64,000 nucleotides of DNA from Reyranella sp. (GCF_004297265.1 NZ_SCUT01000056.1:118096-182095), one strand, 5' to 3'; shown: positions 34,132-43,244, numbered from the stretch's first letter. The notes: generated from the letters alone by a model not told the origin. Program-made: numbers and translations.

Positions 34132-36060
34132 ATGACGCCGATCCGTCGAATTCTATTCGTCCTTCCGTTCCTGGCGCCTCTGGCCGCACCAATGACCGCC
34201 CAGGCCCAGACCGAACCGGACGCCATGATGCCCACGACGGTCGTGACGGCCGATCGTTTCCCGACCGATCCGGACAAGGTCACCGCCAGCTACACCGTCG
34301 TCATGCAGGAAGAGATGCAGCGCCGGCAACTTCGCACAGCCGCCGAGGTGCTGAAGACAGTCCCCGGCGTCTCCGTGCAACAGTCCGGCGGCGTTGGCAC
34401 GCAGACCTCGGTCTTCGTGCGCGGCTCCAATGCCAATCACGTGCTGGTCCTGATCGACGGCGTCAACGTCAGCGATCCGTCGAGCGGCAACGGCGCAGTC
34501 GACTTCGGCAACTTCCTCACCGAGAACCTCGACCGCATCGAAGTCGTGCGCGGCCCGATGAGCACGATGTACGGCAGCCAGGCCATGGGCGGCGTCATCA
34601 ACATGGTCACCAAGGCCGGCAAGGGGCCGATGAACGGCGCGGCCTTCACCGAACTCGGCACGCGGCTCACGAGCAACAGCGGCGCCTATGTTCGCGGTAG
34701 TGAAGGTAAATTCAATTACAACCTGACATTCGCCGGCACCTTCAGCCCGAACGATACGCCGGTGCCGGCCCGGTTCACGCCGAACGGCGGCTTCGTCGAC
34801 ATCGATCCCTATCGCAACATCACGCTCGCGGCGCGCCTCGGCTACGAGATCAACGAGAACACCCAGTTCAACTGGTATGGCCGCTACATCGACGCCAAGG
34901 TGAACTACGACCAGGTCGGGCAGGAAGATCCGAACGCCAATACCTACACGTCGCAGTTCTACACGCGCGGCGAAATCGAAGGCTCGTATTTCGACGGACG
35001 CTGGAAGCCCGTCGTCGGCGTCAACTACAGCACGATCACGCGGCACGATCTCGATTATGCCAGCCCGCAGGTCCCGTTCCCGTTCAACACCGACAGTTGG
35101 TTCAACGGCCGCCGCCTGCAGGCCGATTTCAAGAACCTGGTGAAGATCATCGACCAGATCGAGGTCATCGGCGGCATCGATTACGATCGCCAATGGTCCT
35201 ACACGAACACGATCGGCCCCTTCACGCCCTTTACCCAGTCCTGGGGAGCGATGTCCCAGACCGGCATCTACGGCCAGCTTCGCCTCAACCCCTTCGAGGG
35301 CTTCAACCTCAATGTCGGCGGCCGCGTCGACATGAACGACATGTTCGGCACTGTCGGCACCTGGCGCGCCGGCGCGTCCTACCTATGGGCGCCGACGGAC
35401 ACCAAGATCAAGGCGTCGTACGGCACGGCCTTCAAGGCACCGGCGCTGATCGAGATGTTCGGTCCCGGGCCGTTCTGCGGCGGCAATCCCAACCTGCAGC
35501 CCGAGTACATGCGCGGCTACGAGGTGGGCGTGGAGCAGGGGATCTTCGACCGTAAGGTGAAGGCCGGCATCACCTACTTCTTCAACACCTACTCGAACCT
35601 CATCCAGTGCGCGCCGCCGACTTTCGCCCTGATGCAGAACGTCGCCAACGCCCAGACCGAAGGCTTCGAGGTGACTTTGCAGATCAGCCCGGTGAAGTGG
35701 TTCGATCTGTACTTCGATTACACGCACCTCATCGCGCGCAACGTCGACGCCAACCAGCCGCTGGTGCGCCGGCCGGGCGACACCTTCAACATCCGCGCCG
35801 AAGTGCGCCCGTGGGAGAACACCCTGTTCGGCGTCGGCGTGCTGCAGGTCAACAGCCGCACCGACATCAACGCCACCACCGGCGCGCTCATGACCCCGGC
35901 GCCCTACACGCTGGTGCGGATCACGGCCCAGTACGACGTCATCCCGTCGGTCCAGCTCTTCGCCCGCGCCGAGAACGTCCTGGACCGGGTATACGAGGAG
36001 CCGGAAGGCTATCAGGCGCCGTACTTCCAGGCGTTCTTCGGCGTGAAGGCCCGGTTCTGA
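34132..36060 (+). CDS. btuB: TonB-dependent vitamin B12 receptor (BtuB-like)
   Basis: The 642-residue outer-membrane receptor has a signal peptide ending A-Q-A-Q, a TonB-box-like T-T-V-V-T-A-D-R, a plug domain (V-F-V-R-G-S-N-A-N-H-V-L-V-L-I-D-G-V) and a barrel ending F-F-G-V-K-A-R-F. It lacks the STN signalling domain of the iron receptors. B12 as ligand is inferred from the riboswitch and the BtuFCD-type genes downstream. ATG 34132 follows GGGAG at good distance. Confidence 0.9.
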   Translation: MTPIRRILFVLPFLAPLAAPMTAQAQTEPDAMMPTTVVTADRFPTDPDKVTASYTVVMQEEMQRRQLRTAAEVLKTVPGVSVQQSGGVGTQTSVFVRGSNANHVLVLIDGVNVSDPSSGNGAVDFGNFLTENLDRIEVVRGPMSTMYGSQAMGGVINMVTKAGKGPMNGAAFTELGTRLTSNSGAYVRGSEGKFNYNLTFAGTFSPNDTPVPARFTPNGGFVDIDPYRNITLAARLGYEINENTQFNWYGRYIDAKVNYDQVGQEDPNANTYTSQFYTRGEIEGSYFDGRWKPVVGVNYSTITRHDLDYASPQVPFPFNTDSWFNGRRLQADFKNLVKIIDQIEVIGGIDYDRQWSYTNTIGPFTPFTQSWGAMSQTGIYGQLRLNPFEGFNLNVGGRVDMNDMFGTVGTWRAGASYLWAPTDTKIKASYGTAFKAPALIEMFGPGPFCGGNPNLQPEYMRGYEVGVEQGIFDRKVKAGITYFFNTYSNLIQCAPPTFALMQNVANAQTEGFEVTLQISPVKWFDLYFDYTHLIARNVDANQPLVRRPGDTFNIRAEVRPWENTLFGVGVLQVNSRTDINATTGALMTPAPYTLVRITAQYDVIPSVQLFARAENVLDRVYEEPEGYQAPYFQAFFGVKARF

Positions 36061-36131
36061 GCGGCGCGACACGCCTGCGTCACCGGCGAAACTTGCTGCA
36101 AGTCTTCGCCGGTGGCTTAGCTTTCGCTACC

Positions 36132-36914
36132 GTGACCCCAGCGACCGCCACCTCGACTTCGACGATTGCCCTGCTCCATCTCGCCCCCCGGCCCGGGGAG
36201 ATCGGGATGAACAGAACCGCCCTCGAGCAGGCCGTGCGCCGGGCCGCGGCAAGCGGCGCCCGGCTGATCGTGACGCCGGAACTCGCCGTGAGCGGCTACG
36301 GCTTTCGAGACCTGGTCGGCACCGACTGGATCGCCCCCGGACAGCCCGCGCTGTTCGCCTGGGCCGGCGGGCTCGCGCGGGAGACCGGGGCGTCTCTGGT
36401 GCTCGGCACCCCGGAAGCCGCGCCCGAGAAGGACGCGCTGTTCAACAGCATGATCCTGTTCGCGCCTGATGGGTCGGTGGCTGGACGGCACCGCAAGGTG
36501 AACGCCCTTCGGATGGGCTCGGAATCCTGGTCGACGCCGGGCGACCGGCCGTCGGTACTGGCGGTCGATGGCGTCGGCCGGATCGGTCTCTTCGTCTGCG
36601 CTGACCTGTATTCGCCCCGTCTGGTCGAGGAGACCGCGGCCCAGGGTGTCGACCTGCTCCTGTCCTCCGCCGCCTGGGCGCCGGGCCTTCACGGGCCCGA
36701 CGGCGAATGGGAGCGCGCCTCCGCGACGACCGGCCGGCCCGTCCTCGTCTGCAATCGCACCGGCAAGGACGTGCTCGATTTCGACGCGGCCCAGTCGGTT
36801 GCGGCCGTCGATGGTGCGATCGCCTTCTCCCATGCGTCGCCTGAGCCAGGCATCGCGCTGATCGATTGGACGGCCGGCACACGCCACCTCGCTAACTGGC
36901 GTGTCGTGAGATGA
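36132..36914 (+). CDS. Carbon-nitrogen hydrolase (nitrilase superfamily) in the B12 uptake operon
   Basis: The 260-residue protein keeps the Glu-Lys-Cys triad context: E in L-I-V-T-P-E-L-A-V-S-G-Y, K in G-R-H-R-K-V-N-A, and C in I-G-L-F-V-C-A-D-L-Y. It should hydrolyse or transfer an amide or nitrile group; the substrate is unknown. GTG 36132 is chosen because strand T-I-A-L-L-H-L-A-P must be included. A TTG at 36093 would add a hydrophobic leader, and the untranslated codons before it read R-H-R-R-N-L-L, so an export signal is possible. The stop overlaps btuF (ATGA). Confidence 0.8.
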   Translation: MTPATATSTSTIALLHLAPRPGEIGMNRTALEQAVRRAAASGARLIVTPELAVSGYGFRDLVGTDWIAPGQPALFAWAGGLARETGASLVLGTPEAAPEKDALFNSMILFAPDGSVAGRHRKVNALRMGSESWSTPGDRPSVLAVDGVGRIGLFVCADLYSPRLVEETAAQGVDLLLSSAAWAPGLHGPDGEWERASATTGRPVLVCNRTGKDVLDFDAAQSVAAVDGAIAFSHASPEPGIALIDWTAGTRHLANWRVVR

Positions 36915-37879
36915 TGCCAATCGAAAAATTCCCGTCGTCTCGACCGGAGCACCGAAGGTGCGCAGCGGAGAGACCTTCTCTCCGCCAAAAGCCGGCCAAT
37001 CGTAGAGAGAAGGTCTCTCCACTCCGCGCTGCGCGCTCCGGTCGAGACGACGGATTCTTTCGGAATCTTGTTCGCGCCTTCACGTGCCTGATACTGCTGC
37101 TCGCCGCCGTCCCGGCCGCCGCCCAGGTGCCGCAGAGGGTGGTCACGCTCAATCTCTGCCTCGACCAGATGGCGCTGCGCCTCGCGGCGCCGGATCAGCT
37201 CGTCGGCGTCAGCTACCTTTCGCAGGACCCGCGCCTCTCCGTGCTGGCCGACCGCGCCGCCGCCCTCCCGCCGGTGCGCGACTCCGTCGAATCGATCCTG
37301 ATCCTGCGGCCCGATCTCGTGATCCTCGGCCAGGGCTCGCACGCGCGGCTGAAGCGCCTACTGCGCGACGCCGGGGTGCGCGTGCTCGAACTGCCTTGGG
37401 CGACTTCGATCGGGGAGGCCGAGACGGTCATCGAACAGATGGCGGCGGCGCTCGGCCGCGAAGACGTCGGCCGGAGCCTGATCGCCGGCATGCGCGAGCA
37501 GCGCCGCCAGCTGGCCTGGAAGGGTGCGCCTCGCGGCACGGCCGTCTATCTCGAGGCCAATCGCGGCACGTCGGGGAAGGGCAGCCTGATGGACGAGCTG
37601 CTGCGTCTCTCGGGCTATCGCAATCTCGCTTCGGAACTCGGCATCGGCTCCTTCGGCCGCCTGTCGCTCGAAACTGTCCTCGCGGGTCAACCCGACCTCG
37701 TGGTGCTCGACGGCACTGCCAACGACAACCCGGCGCGCGCCACCGAGTTCGTCGGCCACCACGCGCTGCTTGCCCTGGCAGGCCAGGCGAAGCTTGCTTC
37801 GGTGCCAACGAAATATTCGATCTGCGCGGGGCCGGACAATTTCGAGACGATGCGGCGCCTCGCGGAGGCAGGGCGATGA
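36911..37879 (+). CDS. btuF: ABC transporter substrate-binding protein, BtuF-like
   Basis: The periplasmic helical-backbone binding protein (TroA/BtuF fold) shows R-V-V-T-L-N-L-C-L-D-Q-M-A-L, then L-R-P-D-L-V-I-L-G, and ends in V-P-T-K-Y-S-I-C-A-G-P. As written it has 322 residues, but the first 50 or so are encoded by a palindromic repeat (36932-37053). A normal signal peptide (A-F-T-C-L-I-L-L-L-A-A-V-P-A-A-A-Q) follows. No ATG, GTG or TTG lies between the repeat and the signal peptide, so the repeat is apparently translated. It overlaps btuC (ATGA). Confidence 0.85.
   Translation: MMPIEKFPSSRPEHRRCAAERPSLRQKPANRREKVSPLRAARSGRDDGFFRNLVRAFTCLILLLAAVPAAAQVPQRVVTLNLCLDQMALRLAAPDQLVGVSYLSQDPRLSVLADRAAALPPVRDSVESILILRPDLVILGQGSHARLKRLLRDAGVRVLELPWATSIGEAETVIEQMAAALGREDVGRSLIAGMREQRRQLAWKGAPRGTAVYLEANRGTSGKGSLMDELLRLSGYRNLASELGIGSFGRLSLETVLAGQPDLVVLDGTANDNPARATEFVGHHALLALAGQAKLASVPTKYSICAGPDNFETMRRLAEAGR
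36932..37053. repeat. Palindromic element with cruciform architecture, inside the btuF 5' end
   Basis: The outer arms CCGTCGTCTCGACCGGAGC (36932-36950) and its exact complement (37035-37053) flank a hairpin on each side (36949-36961 and 37026-37034). A perfect 16-bp inner stem pairs 36967-36982 with 37005-37020. Total length is 122 bp. It lies in frame within the start of btuF. Confidence 0.9.
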
Positions 37880-38832
37880 ACCGCTGGCTCCTGCTGCTGG
37901 TCGCGGCACTCTATCTCCTGTCGCTGGCGGTCGGTCCGGCCTGGTGGCCGTGGCGGCTGGGCAACGAGGTCGGCTGGACCATCGTCTGGGAACTGCGTGT
38001 GCCGCGCGCGACCCTCGGCCTGCTGATCGGCGGCGTGCTGGGCCTCAGCGGCGCGGTGCTGCAGGGCTGGCTGCGCAATCCGCTGGCCGAGCCCGGCGTG
38101 ATCGGCGTGTCGGCCTGCGCCGGCTTTGCCGCCGTGTGCGCCTTCTACAGCGGTCTCGCCGCCGCCTTCGTGCTGGCGCTGCCGCTGGCGGGCATCGCCG
38201 GCGCCGCGATCGCCGTCGCCTTGCTGATGGGCGCGGTACGGTCGGGCACGGGGACGGTCTCGCTCCTGCTGATGGGGGTGGCGATCAACGCCATCGCCGC
38301 GGCGTTGATCTCGCTGGTCCTCGCGCTGTCGCCCAATCCCTTCGCCTACCAGGAGATCTCGCTCTGGCTGGCCGGTTCGATCGTCGACCGCGACCTGCGC
38401 TATCTCGCCATCGCGGCGCCCTTCATGATTGTCGGCGCGGCCATCGTGTTGGGGGCCGGCCGCTGGCTGGACGCCCTGTCCCTGGGCGAGGACACGGCGC
38501 GCAGCCTCGGCGCCGACACGAGATCGCTCGGCCTCAGGCTCACCCTCGGCGTCGGCTTGATGGTCGGCGCGGCCACGTCCGTGGCCGGCGTCATCGGCTT
38601 CGTCGGCCTGATCGCGCCGCATCTCATCCGCGCCCGCGTGGGCTTCCGGCCCGGCGGTACGCTGGTCCCGTCGATGCTGGTCGGGGCCGCGCTGGTCCTG
38701 GGGGCCGACACCGTCGTACGCCTGCTGCCAACGGCGTCCGAATTGCAGCTCGGCGTCTTCACCTCGCTGGTCGGTGCGCCGTTCCTGGTGCGTGCGGTGC
38801 GCAAGGCGCATGGCGCATGGCTCGCCACATGA
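37876..38832 (+). CDS. btuC: ABC transporter permease, BtuC/FecCD family
   Basis: The 318-residue integral membrane protein has about ten hydrophobic segments. Family motifs are visible: R-V-P-R-A-T-L-G-L-L-I-G-G-V-L-G-L-S-G-A-V-L-Q-G, N-P-L-A-E-P-G-V-I-G-V-S, and near the end G-F-V-G-L-I-A-P-H-L-I-R. It forms the inner-membrane channel for B12, with BtuD as ATPase. The start lies in the btuF stop and the stop overlaps btuD (ATGA both times). Confidence 0.92.
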   Translation: MNRWLLLLVAALYLLSLAVGPAWWPWRLGNEVGWTIVWELRVPRATLGLLIGGVLGLSGAVLQGWLRNPLAEPGVIGVSACAGFAAVCAFYSGLAAAFVLALPLAGIAGAAIAVALLMGAVRSGTGTVSLLLMGVAINAIAAALISLVLALSPNPFAYQEISLWLAGSIVDRDLRYLAIAAPFMIVGAAIVLGAGRWLDALSLGEDTARSLGADTRSLGLRLTLGVGLMVGAATSVAGVIGFVGLIAPHLIRARVGFRPGGTLVPSMLVGAALVLGADTVVRLLPTASELQLGVFTSLVGAPFLVRAVRKAHGAWLAT

Positions 38833-39614
38833 GCTCACCCGCCATCGCCGTTCGCGGCCTCGTGTGCCGCCGCGACCATGCCGTGGTTCTCGACGGCATC
38901 GATCTCGCCTTCGGCGCCGGCGAGGTCACCGCGATCGTGGGACCCAATGGGGCCGGCAAGACGACCCTGCTGCGCCATCTCGCAGGTCTCGACACGCCGG
39001 CCGCCGGGCAGGTCGACTTGCGCGGCCAGCCCCTGGCCTCGCTCGGCCCGGCCATCCGCGCCTGGAGCATCGCCTATCTGCCGCAGGCCGCGTCGGCCTA
39101 CTGGCCGTTGCGCGCCCGCGACCTGGTGGCGCTCGGTCGCCTGCCGCATGGCGCCGACCTCAGCCGCCCGACCAGGGCCTCGGATGCGGAAGCCGTCCAG
39201 CGCGCGCTCGAACGCGTGGACGGGGTGCGTCTGGCCGACCGTGCCATCAACACGCTGTCGCAAGGCGAGCGCGCGCGCCTGATGATGGCCCGCGCGCTGG
39301 CCACCGAAGCGCCGATCTTCCTCGCCGACGAACCGGTCGCCAGCCTCGACCCGGCCTATGCGCTCGAGACCATGACGATCCTGCGCGCCGAGGCGGCCCG
39401 CGGCGCCTGCGTGATCGTGGTCCTTCACGATCTTGGTCTTGCTGCCCGCTTCGCCGACCGGATCGTCGTGCTCGCCAACCACAAGATCGCGGCCGACGGT
39501 CCTCCCGATGTTGCCCTCGCCGCCGGCGTGATCGACGCCGCCTACGGCGTCACCTTCCGCCACATCACCGTCGACGGCGTGCCGCAGCCGGTGGCGTGGG
39601 AGAAACAAAGGTAG
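38829..39614 (+). CDS. btuD: ABC transporter ATP-binding protein, BtuD-like
   Basis: The 261-residue ATPase has Walker A G-P-N-G-A-G-K-T-T, signature L-S-Q-G-E-R-A-R-L, Walker B I-F-L-A-D-E-P and an H-loop in V-V-L-H-D-L. It matches the FecE/BtuD branch of importers. It completes the riboswitch operon. The REP-like element at 39618 follows at once and may act as a transcription end. Confidence 0.92.
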   Translation: MSSPAIAVRGLVCRRDHAVVLDGIDLAFGAGEVTAIVGPNGAGKTTLLRHLAGLDTPAAGQVDLRGQPLASLGPAIRAWSIAYLPQAASAYWPLRARDLVALGRLPHGADLSRPTRASDAEAVQRALERVDGVRLADRAINTLSQGERARLMMARALATEAPIFLADEPVASLDPAYALETMTILRAEAARGACVIVVLHDLGLAARFADRIVVLANHKIAADGPPDVALAAGVIDAAYGVTFRHITVDGVPQPVAWEKQR

Positions 39615-39617
39615 CCA

Positions 39618-39689
39618 TGGAGCGCGCCACTCCAGTGGCGCTCATGGGTTGTCGACAGAGTATGAGCGCCACTGGAGTGGCGCGCTCCA
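39618..39689. repeat. REP-like inverted pair, copy 1
   Basis: Two 28-bp arms (39618-39645 and 39662-39689) are exact reverse complements around a 16-base centre. Each arm also folds by itself as GCGCCACT-NN-AGTGGCGC. It sits between the convergent ends of btuD and ku. A second copy is at 60226-60287. Confidence 0.9.
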
Positions 39690-39694
39690 ATGAC

Positions 39695-40606
39695 TCAAGC
39701 CGCGCGTTTGCGTGACACGGCCTTGTGGCGGGTCTTCGTCTTGGCTTTTGCCTTCGGCTTCGCCTTGCTTCGCCCATGCGCTTCGAGGAAGCGGTCGGCC
39801 TTGTCGCGCGAGGGACCGCCGCCGCCCTTGAGGCTCTTCTTCAGCGCCTCCATGAGATCGACGACCTTCTCGTCGTCCTGCTCCGGCGCCTCGGAGACGA
39901 CGGGCTGGCCTTTCTTCTTTTTCGCGATCAGTTCGCGCAGCGCATCCTCGTAACGATCCTTGAAGCGCGTCGGATCGAACCTGGCGTCCTGCTGCTCGAT
40001 GATCTTCTCGGCGATCTGCAGCATCTGCGCATTCGGCCTGGGCAGGCTGCGGTCGAACACTTCCGACGTGGCGCGTATCTCGTCGTGCGTGCGCAACGTC
40101 GTGAGCAGGATGCCCTTATCGCGCGGCTCCAGGGCGCAGATGCGCTCGCGCTGGTGCATGACGACGCGACCCAGCGCGACCTTCCTGCGCTTTTCCATGG
40201 CGGCGCGGATCACCGCATAAGCCTCGATGCCGGTCTTGCCCGACGGCGCGAGATAGTAGGGCTCGTCCCAGTAGATGCGATCAATCTCTGTGGCATCGAC
40301 GAATTCCTCGATGTCGAGGATGCGCGTCGATTCCAGCCGCACCGCGTCGAGCTCTTCCTTCTCGAGCAGCACGTACTTGTTCTTCGAGACGGCGAACCCC
40401 CTGACGAGATCGGCGCGATCCACCGGCTTGCCGGTTCCGGCATCGACCGTCTGCATGCGGATGCGGTTGTTGGTCCTGGGATTGATCATGTTGAAATGGA
40501 TGTCGGCGGTGCGCTCGGTCGCGGTGTAGAGCGCGACCGGACAGGTCACCAGCGACAGGCGCAAGTGGCCCTCCCAGGTCGGTCGCATTGCTTTCTGCTT
40601 GGCCAT
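39695..40606 (-). CDS. ku: Non-homologous end-joining protein Ku
   Basis: The 303-residue bacterial Ku has the beta-barrel DNA-end-binding core (W-E-G-H-L-R-L-S-L-V-T-C-P-V-A-L-Y, then E-E-F-V-D-A-T-E-I-D-R-I-Y-W-D-E-P-Y-Y-L-A-P). It ends with a Lys-rich tail (K-A-K-P-K-A-K-A-K-T-K-T-R-H-K) that helps DNA binding. It holds broken ends and recruits LigD. It starts four bases after the ligD stop, so the two form one operon. Confidence 0.97.
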   Translation of the reverse strand: MAKQKAMRPTWEGHLRLSLVTCPVALYTATERTADIHFNMINPRTNNRIRMQTVDAGTGKPVDRADLVRGFAVSKNKYVLLEKEELDAVRLESTRILDIEEFVDATEIDRIYWDEPYYLAPSGKTGIEAYAVIRAAMEKRRKVALGRVVMHQRERICALEPRDKGILLTTLRTHDEIRATSEVFDRSLPRPNAQMLQIAEKIIEQQDARFDPTRFKDRYEDALRELIAKKKKGQPVVSEAPEQDDEKVVDLMEALKKSLKGGGGPSRDKADRFLEAHGRSKAKPKAKAKTKTRHKAVSRKRAA

Positions 40607-40610
40607 TTTT

Positions 40611-43244
40611 CTACTCCGACTTCACGAGCTTCTCGATGGCGGCGCGCAGCGGACGTGCGGACTTCGCGTAGTCCTTCCACGGCTTGTTGCGCTTCAGCAA
40701 AGCCGGCGCCGTGCGCACCGTGTACTTCATCGGATCGAGACCCTTCTTCACCTGCGTCCATTCGATCGGCATCGACACGGTGGCGCCGGGACGCGCGCGT
40801 GAGGACAGCGGCGCGACAGCCGTCGAGGTGCGGTCGTTGCGCAGATAGTCGAGGAAGATGCGGCCAGTCCGTTCCTTCTTCGCCATGTTGATCACGTAGA
40901 GGTCGGGCTCGTCCTCGGCGACCCTCCGGCAGATCTCCTTGGCGAAGGTCTTGGCCGTATCCCAGTCCGGACTCTTCCTGTCGGCGGTCAGCGGCACCAC
41001 GACGTGCAGGCCCTTGCCGCCGGTGGTCTTGCAGAAGGGTACGAGGCCCAGTTTCTTCAACCGCGCAGCGATTTCGCGTGCGCCGGCGATCACGGCGTCG
41101 AAGCCGACATCGGGCGCCGGATCGAGATCGAAGACCAGGCGGCCCGGCAGTTCGGGATTGCCGGGCTGGCAGTTCCACGGATGCAGCTCCGTCGCGCCCA
41201 TCTGCGCCACCGCCGCGAGGCCCTCGACCCGGTCGATCTGCAGATAGGGCTTCTTGTCGCCGCTGACCTTCACTTCGGAAAGAAGGTGTGACGAGCCGGG
41301 CATTGCATGGCGCTGGAAGAAGTGCTGCTTGCCGTCGATCCCGTCGGGCGTGCGCACGATGGAGCAGGGGCGGCCCGCGATGTGGTCGATCATCCAGTCG
41401 CCGATCTGCTCGTAATAGCGGGCGAGTTCGAGCTTGGTGACCGGCGGGTCTTCGCCGGGCCACAAGGCCTTGTCGGGATGGGAAATGGACACGCCCATCA
41501 CGATGGCCCTTCCCGACGACGTCGGCCCCGCCTTGCGTGTGCGCCTGGACGTCGTGCGCGGCGTGGGCTTCGCCATTTCGACCTTCTCCGGCTTGGCGGC
41601 GACTTCCGCCTCGACCTCCTCCGCCGGCTTGTCGGCGCGCAGGCCCTTGAAGGCAGCCTGACGCACGTTGCCCGCGCCGGTCCAGCCCGCGAACTCGATC
41701 TCGGCCACCAGCTCGGGCTTCGCCCAGTGCATGTTGGCTTCCTTGAGCGGGCTGGCGCCGGCTGCAAAGGGGCTGGTGCCACTCTCGACCGCGCGCAGCT
41801 TGGGCACGAGCGTACGCATCACGCTCTCGCCGAAACCGGTACCGACCCGGCCGACATAGACGAGCTTCCGGCTCTTGCCGTCGCCGCGATGGACGCCCGC
41901 CAGCAGCGAGCGCAGGCGACGACCCTCGCTGGTCCAGCCGCCGACGATCACCTCGTGACCGGCCCGGCACTTGGCCTTGGTCCAGCTGCCGTTGCGCCCC
42001 GACTTGTAGGGTGCTCCGAGATCCTTCGACACGATGCCTTCCAGGTGCATGCGGCAGGCCGATTGCAGGACGGCATCGCCCGCCGTCTCGAAGTGGTCGA
42101 CATAGCGCAGGCCACCATTCTCCGGCAGGTCCTCGAGCACTTGCTTGAGACGCTCCTTGCGCTCCGACAGGGGCAGCGCACGCAGATCCTCGCCCTCCAG
42201 GAACAGCAGATCGAAGGCAAAGAAGATCAGCTTCTCGGACTTGCCCTCCGAGAGCGCCGCCTGAAGGGCCGCGAAATCCGGCGCGCCGTGTTCGTCGAGC
42301 GCCACCGCTTCGCCATCGAGGATGCAGTCGGGTAGTTTCTTCGCCTGTCGCGCGACGGCGGCAAACTTCTCCGTCCAGTCGAGACCCTTGCGCGTGCGCA
42401 GGCGCGCCTCGCCGTCCTCGACACGAAGCTGCAGGCGATAGCCGTCGAACTTGACCTCGTGCGCCCAGCCCGCCGCCGCCGGAGCACGCTCGACCAACTT
42501 GGCGAGCTGCGGCTCCACGAACTTCGGCATCGAAGAGACTTTCCTGGCTTTGCCCTTGCTCTTCCTGGGCTCGGCGCCGTCACCCCCGTCCTTGCGGTTG
42601 CTCTGCCAGACGGCGCCGGCACCGCGCTTCCTGCTCGTCATGAACGGCTTGGGCGCCCGGCCGGTGCCCAGCGCGATCTCTTTCAACGTCCGGCCCGAGG
42701 CGATCGACTTGGGGTCCTTCAGGATCCTGTCGTCGTCGCCTTTGTGCGCCGCGGCATCGCGATGCTTGATCAGCAGCCAGTTCGTGCGCTTGCCGCCCTT
42801 ACGGTCCCACTTCATGCGAACCAGCACCCAGCTTCCCTCCAGCCGCTCGCCCATCAGGGTGAACTTGAGGTCGCCGCGCTTCAGCCCGTCATGCGGATCG
42901 CCCTCGGGAATCCAGTAGCCGCGATCCCAGAGCTGGACCGTTCCACCGCCATACTGGCCCTCGGGAATGGTGCCTTCGAAGTCGCCATAGTCGAGCGGGT
43001 GATCCTCGACTTCGACCGCCAGGCGCTTGACCGTCGGATCGAGCGAGGGGCCCTTGGTCACGGCCCAGGACTTGAACGTACCATCGAGCTCGAGGCGGAA
43101 ATCGTAATGCAGCCGCGTGGCGTCGTGGCGCTGGATCACAAACCGCAATTGCTTCGATTTGGGGACGGAAGCCTTGCCCGAAGGCTCCTCCGTCAGGCTG
43201 AAGTCGCGCTTGGCGCGATAGGGAGCGAGACTGTCCTTCCGCAT
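40611..43244 (-). CDS. ligD: Multifunctional DNA ligase LigD
   Basis: The 877-residue protein carries three domains. An N-terminal 3'-phosphoesterase contains R-H-D-A-T-R-L-H-Y-D-F-R-L-E, with H-P-L-D-Y-G-D-F-E-G further on. A central ATP-dependent ligase has the nucleotidyl lysine in E-V-K-F-D-G-Y-R. A C-terminal archaeo-eukaryotic primase-type polymerase follows (H-P-D-K-A-L-W-P, then V-F-D-L-D-P-A-P-D-V). This phosphoesterase-ligase-polymerase order is that of Pseudomonas-type LigD. With Ku it repairs double-strand breaks when no sister chromosome is available. A Lys/Arg-rich linker joins ligase and polymerase. Confidence 0.97.
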   Translation of the reverse strand: MRKDSLAPYRAKRDFSLTEEPSGKASVPKSKQLRFVIQRHDATRLHYDFRLELDGTFKSWAVTKGPSLDPTVKRLAVEVEDHPLDYGDFEGTIPEGQYGGGTVQLWDRGYWIPEGDPHDGLKRGDLKFTLMGERLEGSWVLVRMKWDRKGGKRTNWLLIKHRDAAAHKGDDDRILKDPKSIASGRTLKEIALGTGRAPKPFMTSRKRGAGAVWQSNRKDGGDGAEPRKSKGKARKVSSMPKFVEPQLAKLVERAPAAAGWAHEVKFDGYRLQLRVEDGEARLRTRKGLDWTEKFAAVARQAKKLPDCILDGEAVALDEHGAPDFAALQAALSEGKSEKLIFFAFDLLFLEGEDLRALPLSERKERLKQVLEDLPENGGLRYVDHFETAGDAVLQSACRMHLEGIVSKDLGAPYKSGRNGSWTKAKCRAGHEVIVGGWTSEGRRLRSLLAGVHRGDGKSRKLVYVGRVGTGFGESVMRTLVPKLRAVESGTSPFAAGASPLKEANMHWAKPELVAEIEFAGWTGAGNVRQAAFKGLRADKPAEEVEAEVAAKPEKVEMAKPTPRTTSRRTRKAGPTSSGRAIVMGVSISHPDKALWPGEDPPVTKLELARYYEQIGDWMIDHIAGRPCSIVRTPDGIDGKQHFFQRHAMPGSSHLLSEVKVSGDKKPYLQIDRVEGLAAVAQMGATELHPWNCQPGNPELPGRLVFDLDPAPDVGFDAVIAGAREIAARLKKLGLVPFCKTTGGKGLHVVVPLTADRKSPDWDTAKTFAKEICRRVAEDEPDLYVINMAKKERTGRIFLDYLRNDRTSTAVAPLSSRARPGATVSMPIEWTQVKKGLDPMKYTVRTAPALLKRNKPWKDYAKSARPLRAAIEKLVKSE

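Noticed and set aside
39611..39614. GTAG before the REP-like element as the foot of a RAYT-type REP
   Set aside because: Copy 2 at 60226 has no GTAG at the same place, and the bases include the btuD stop codon.
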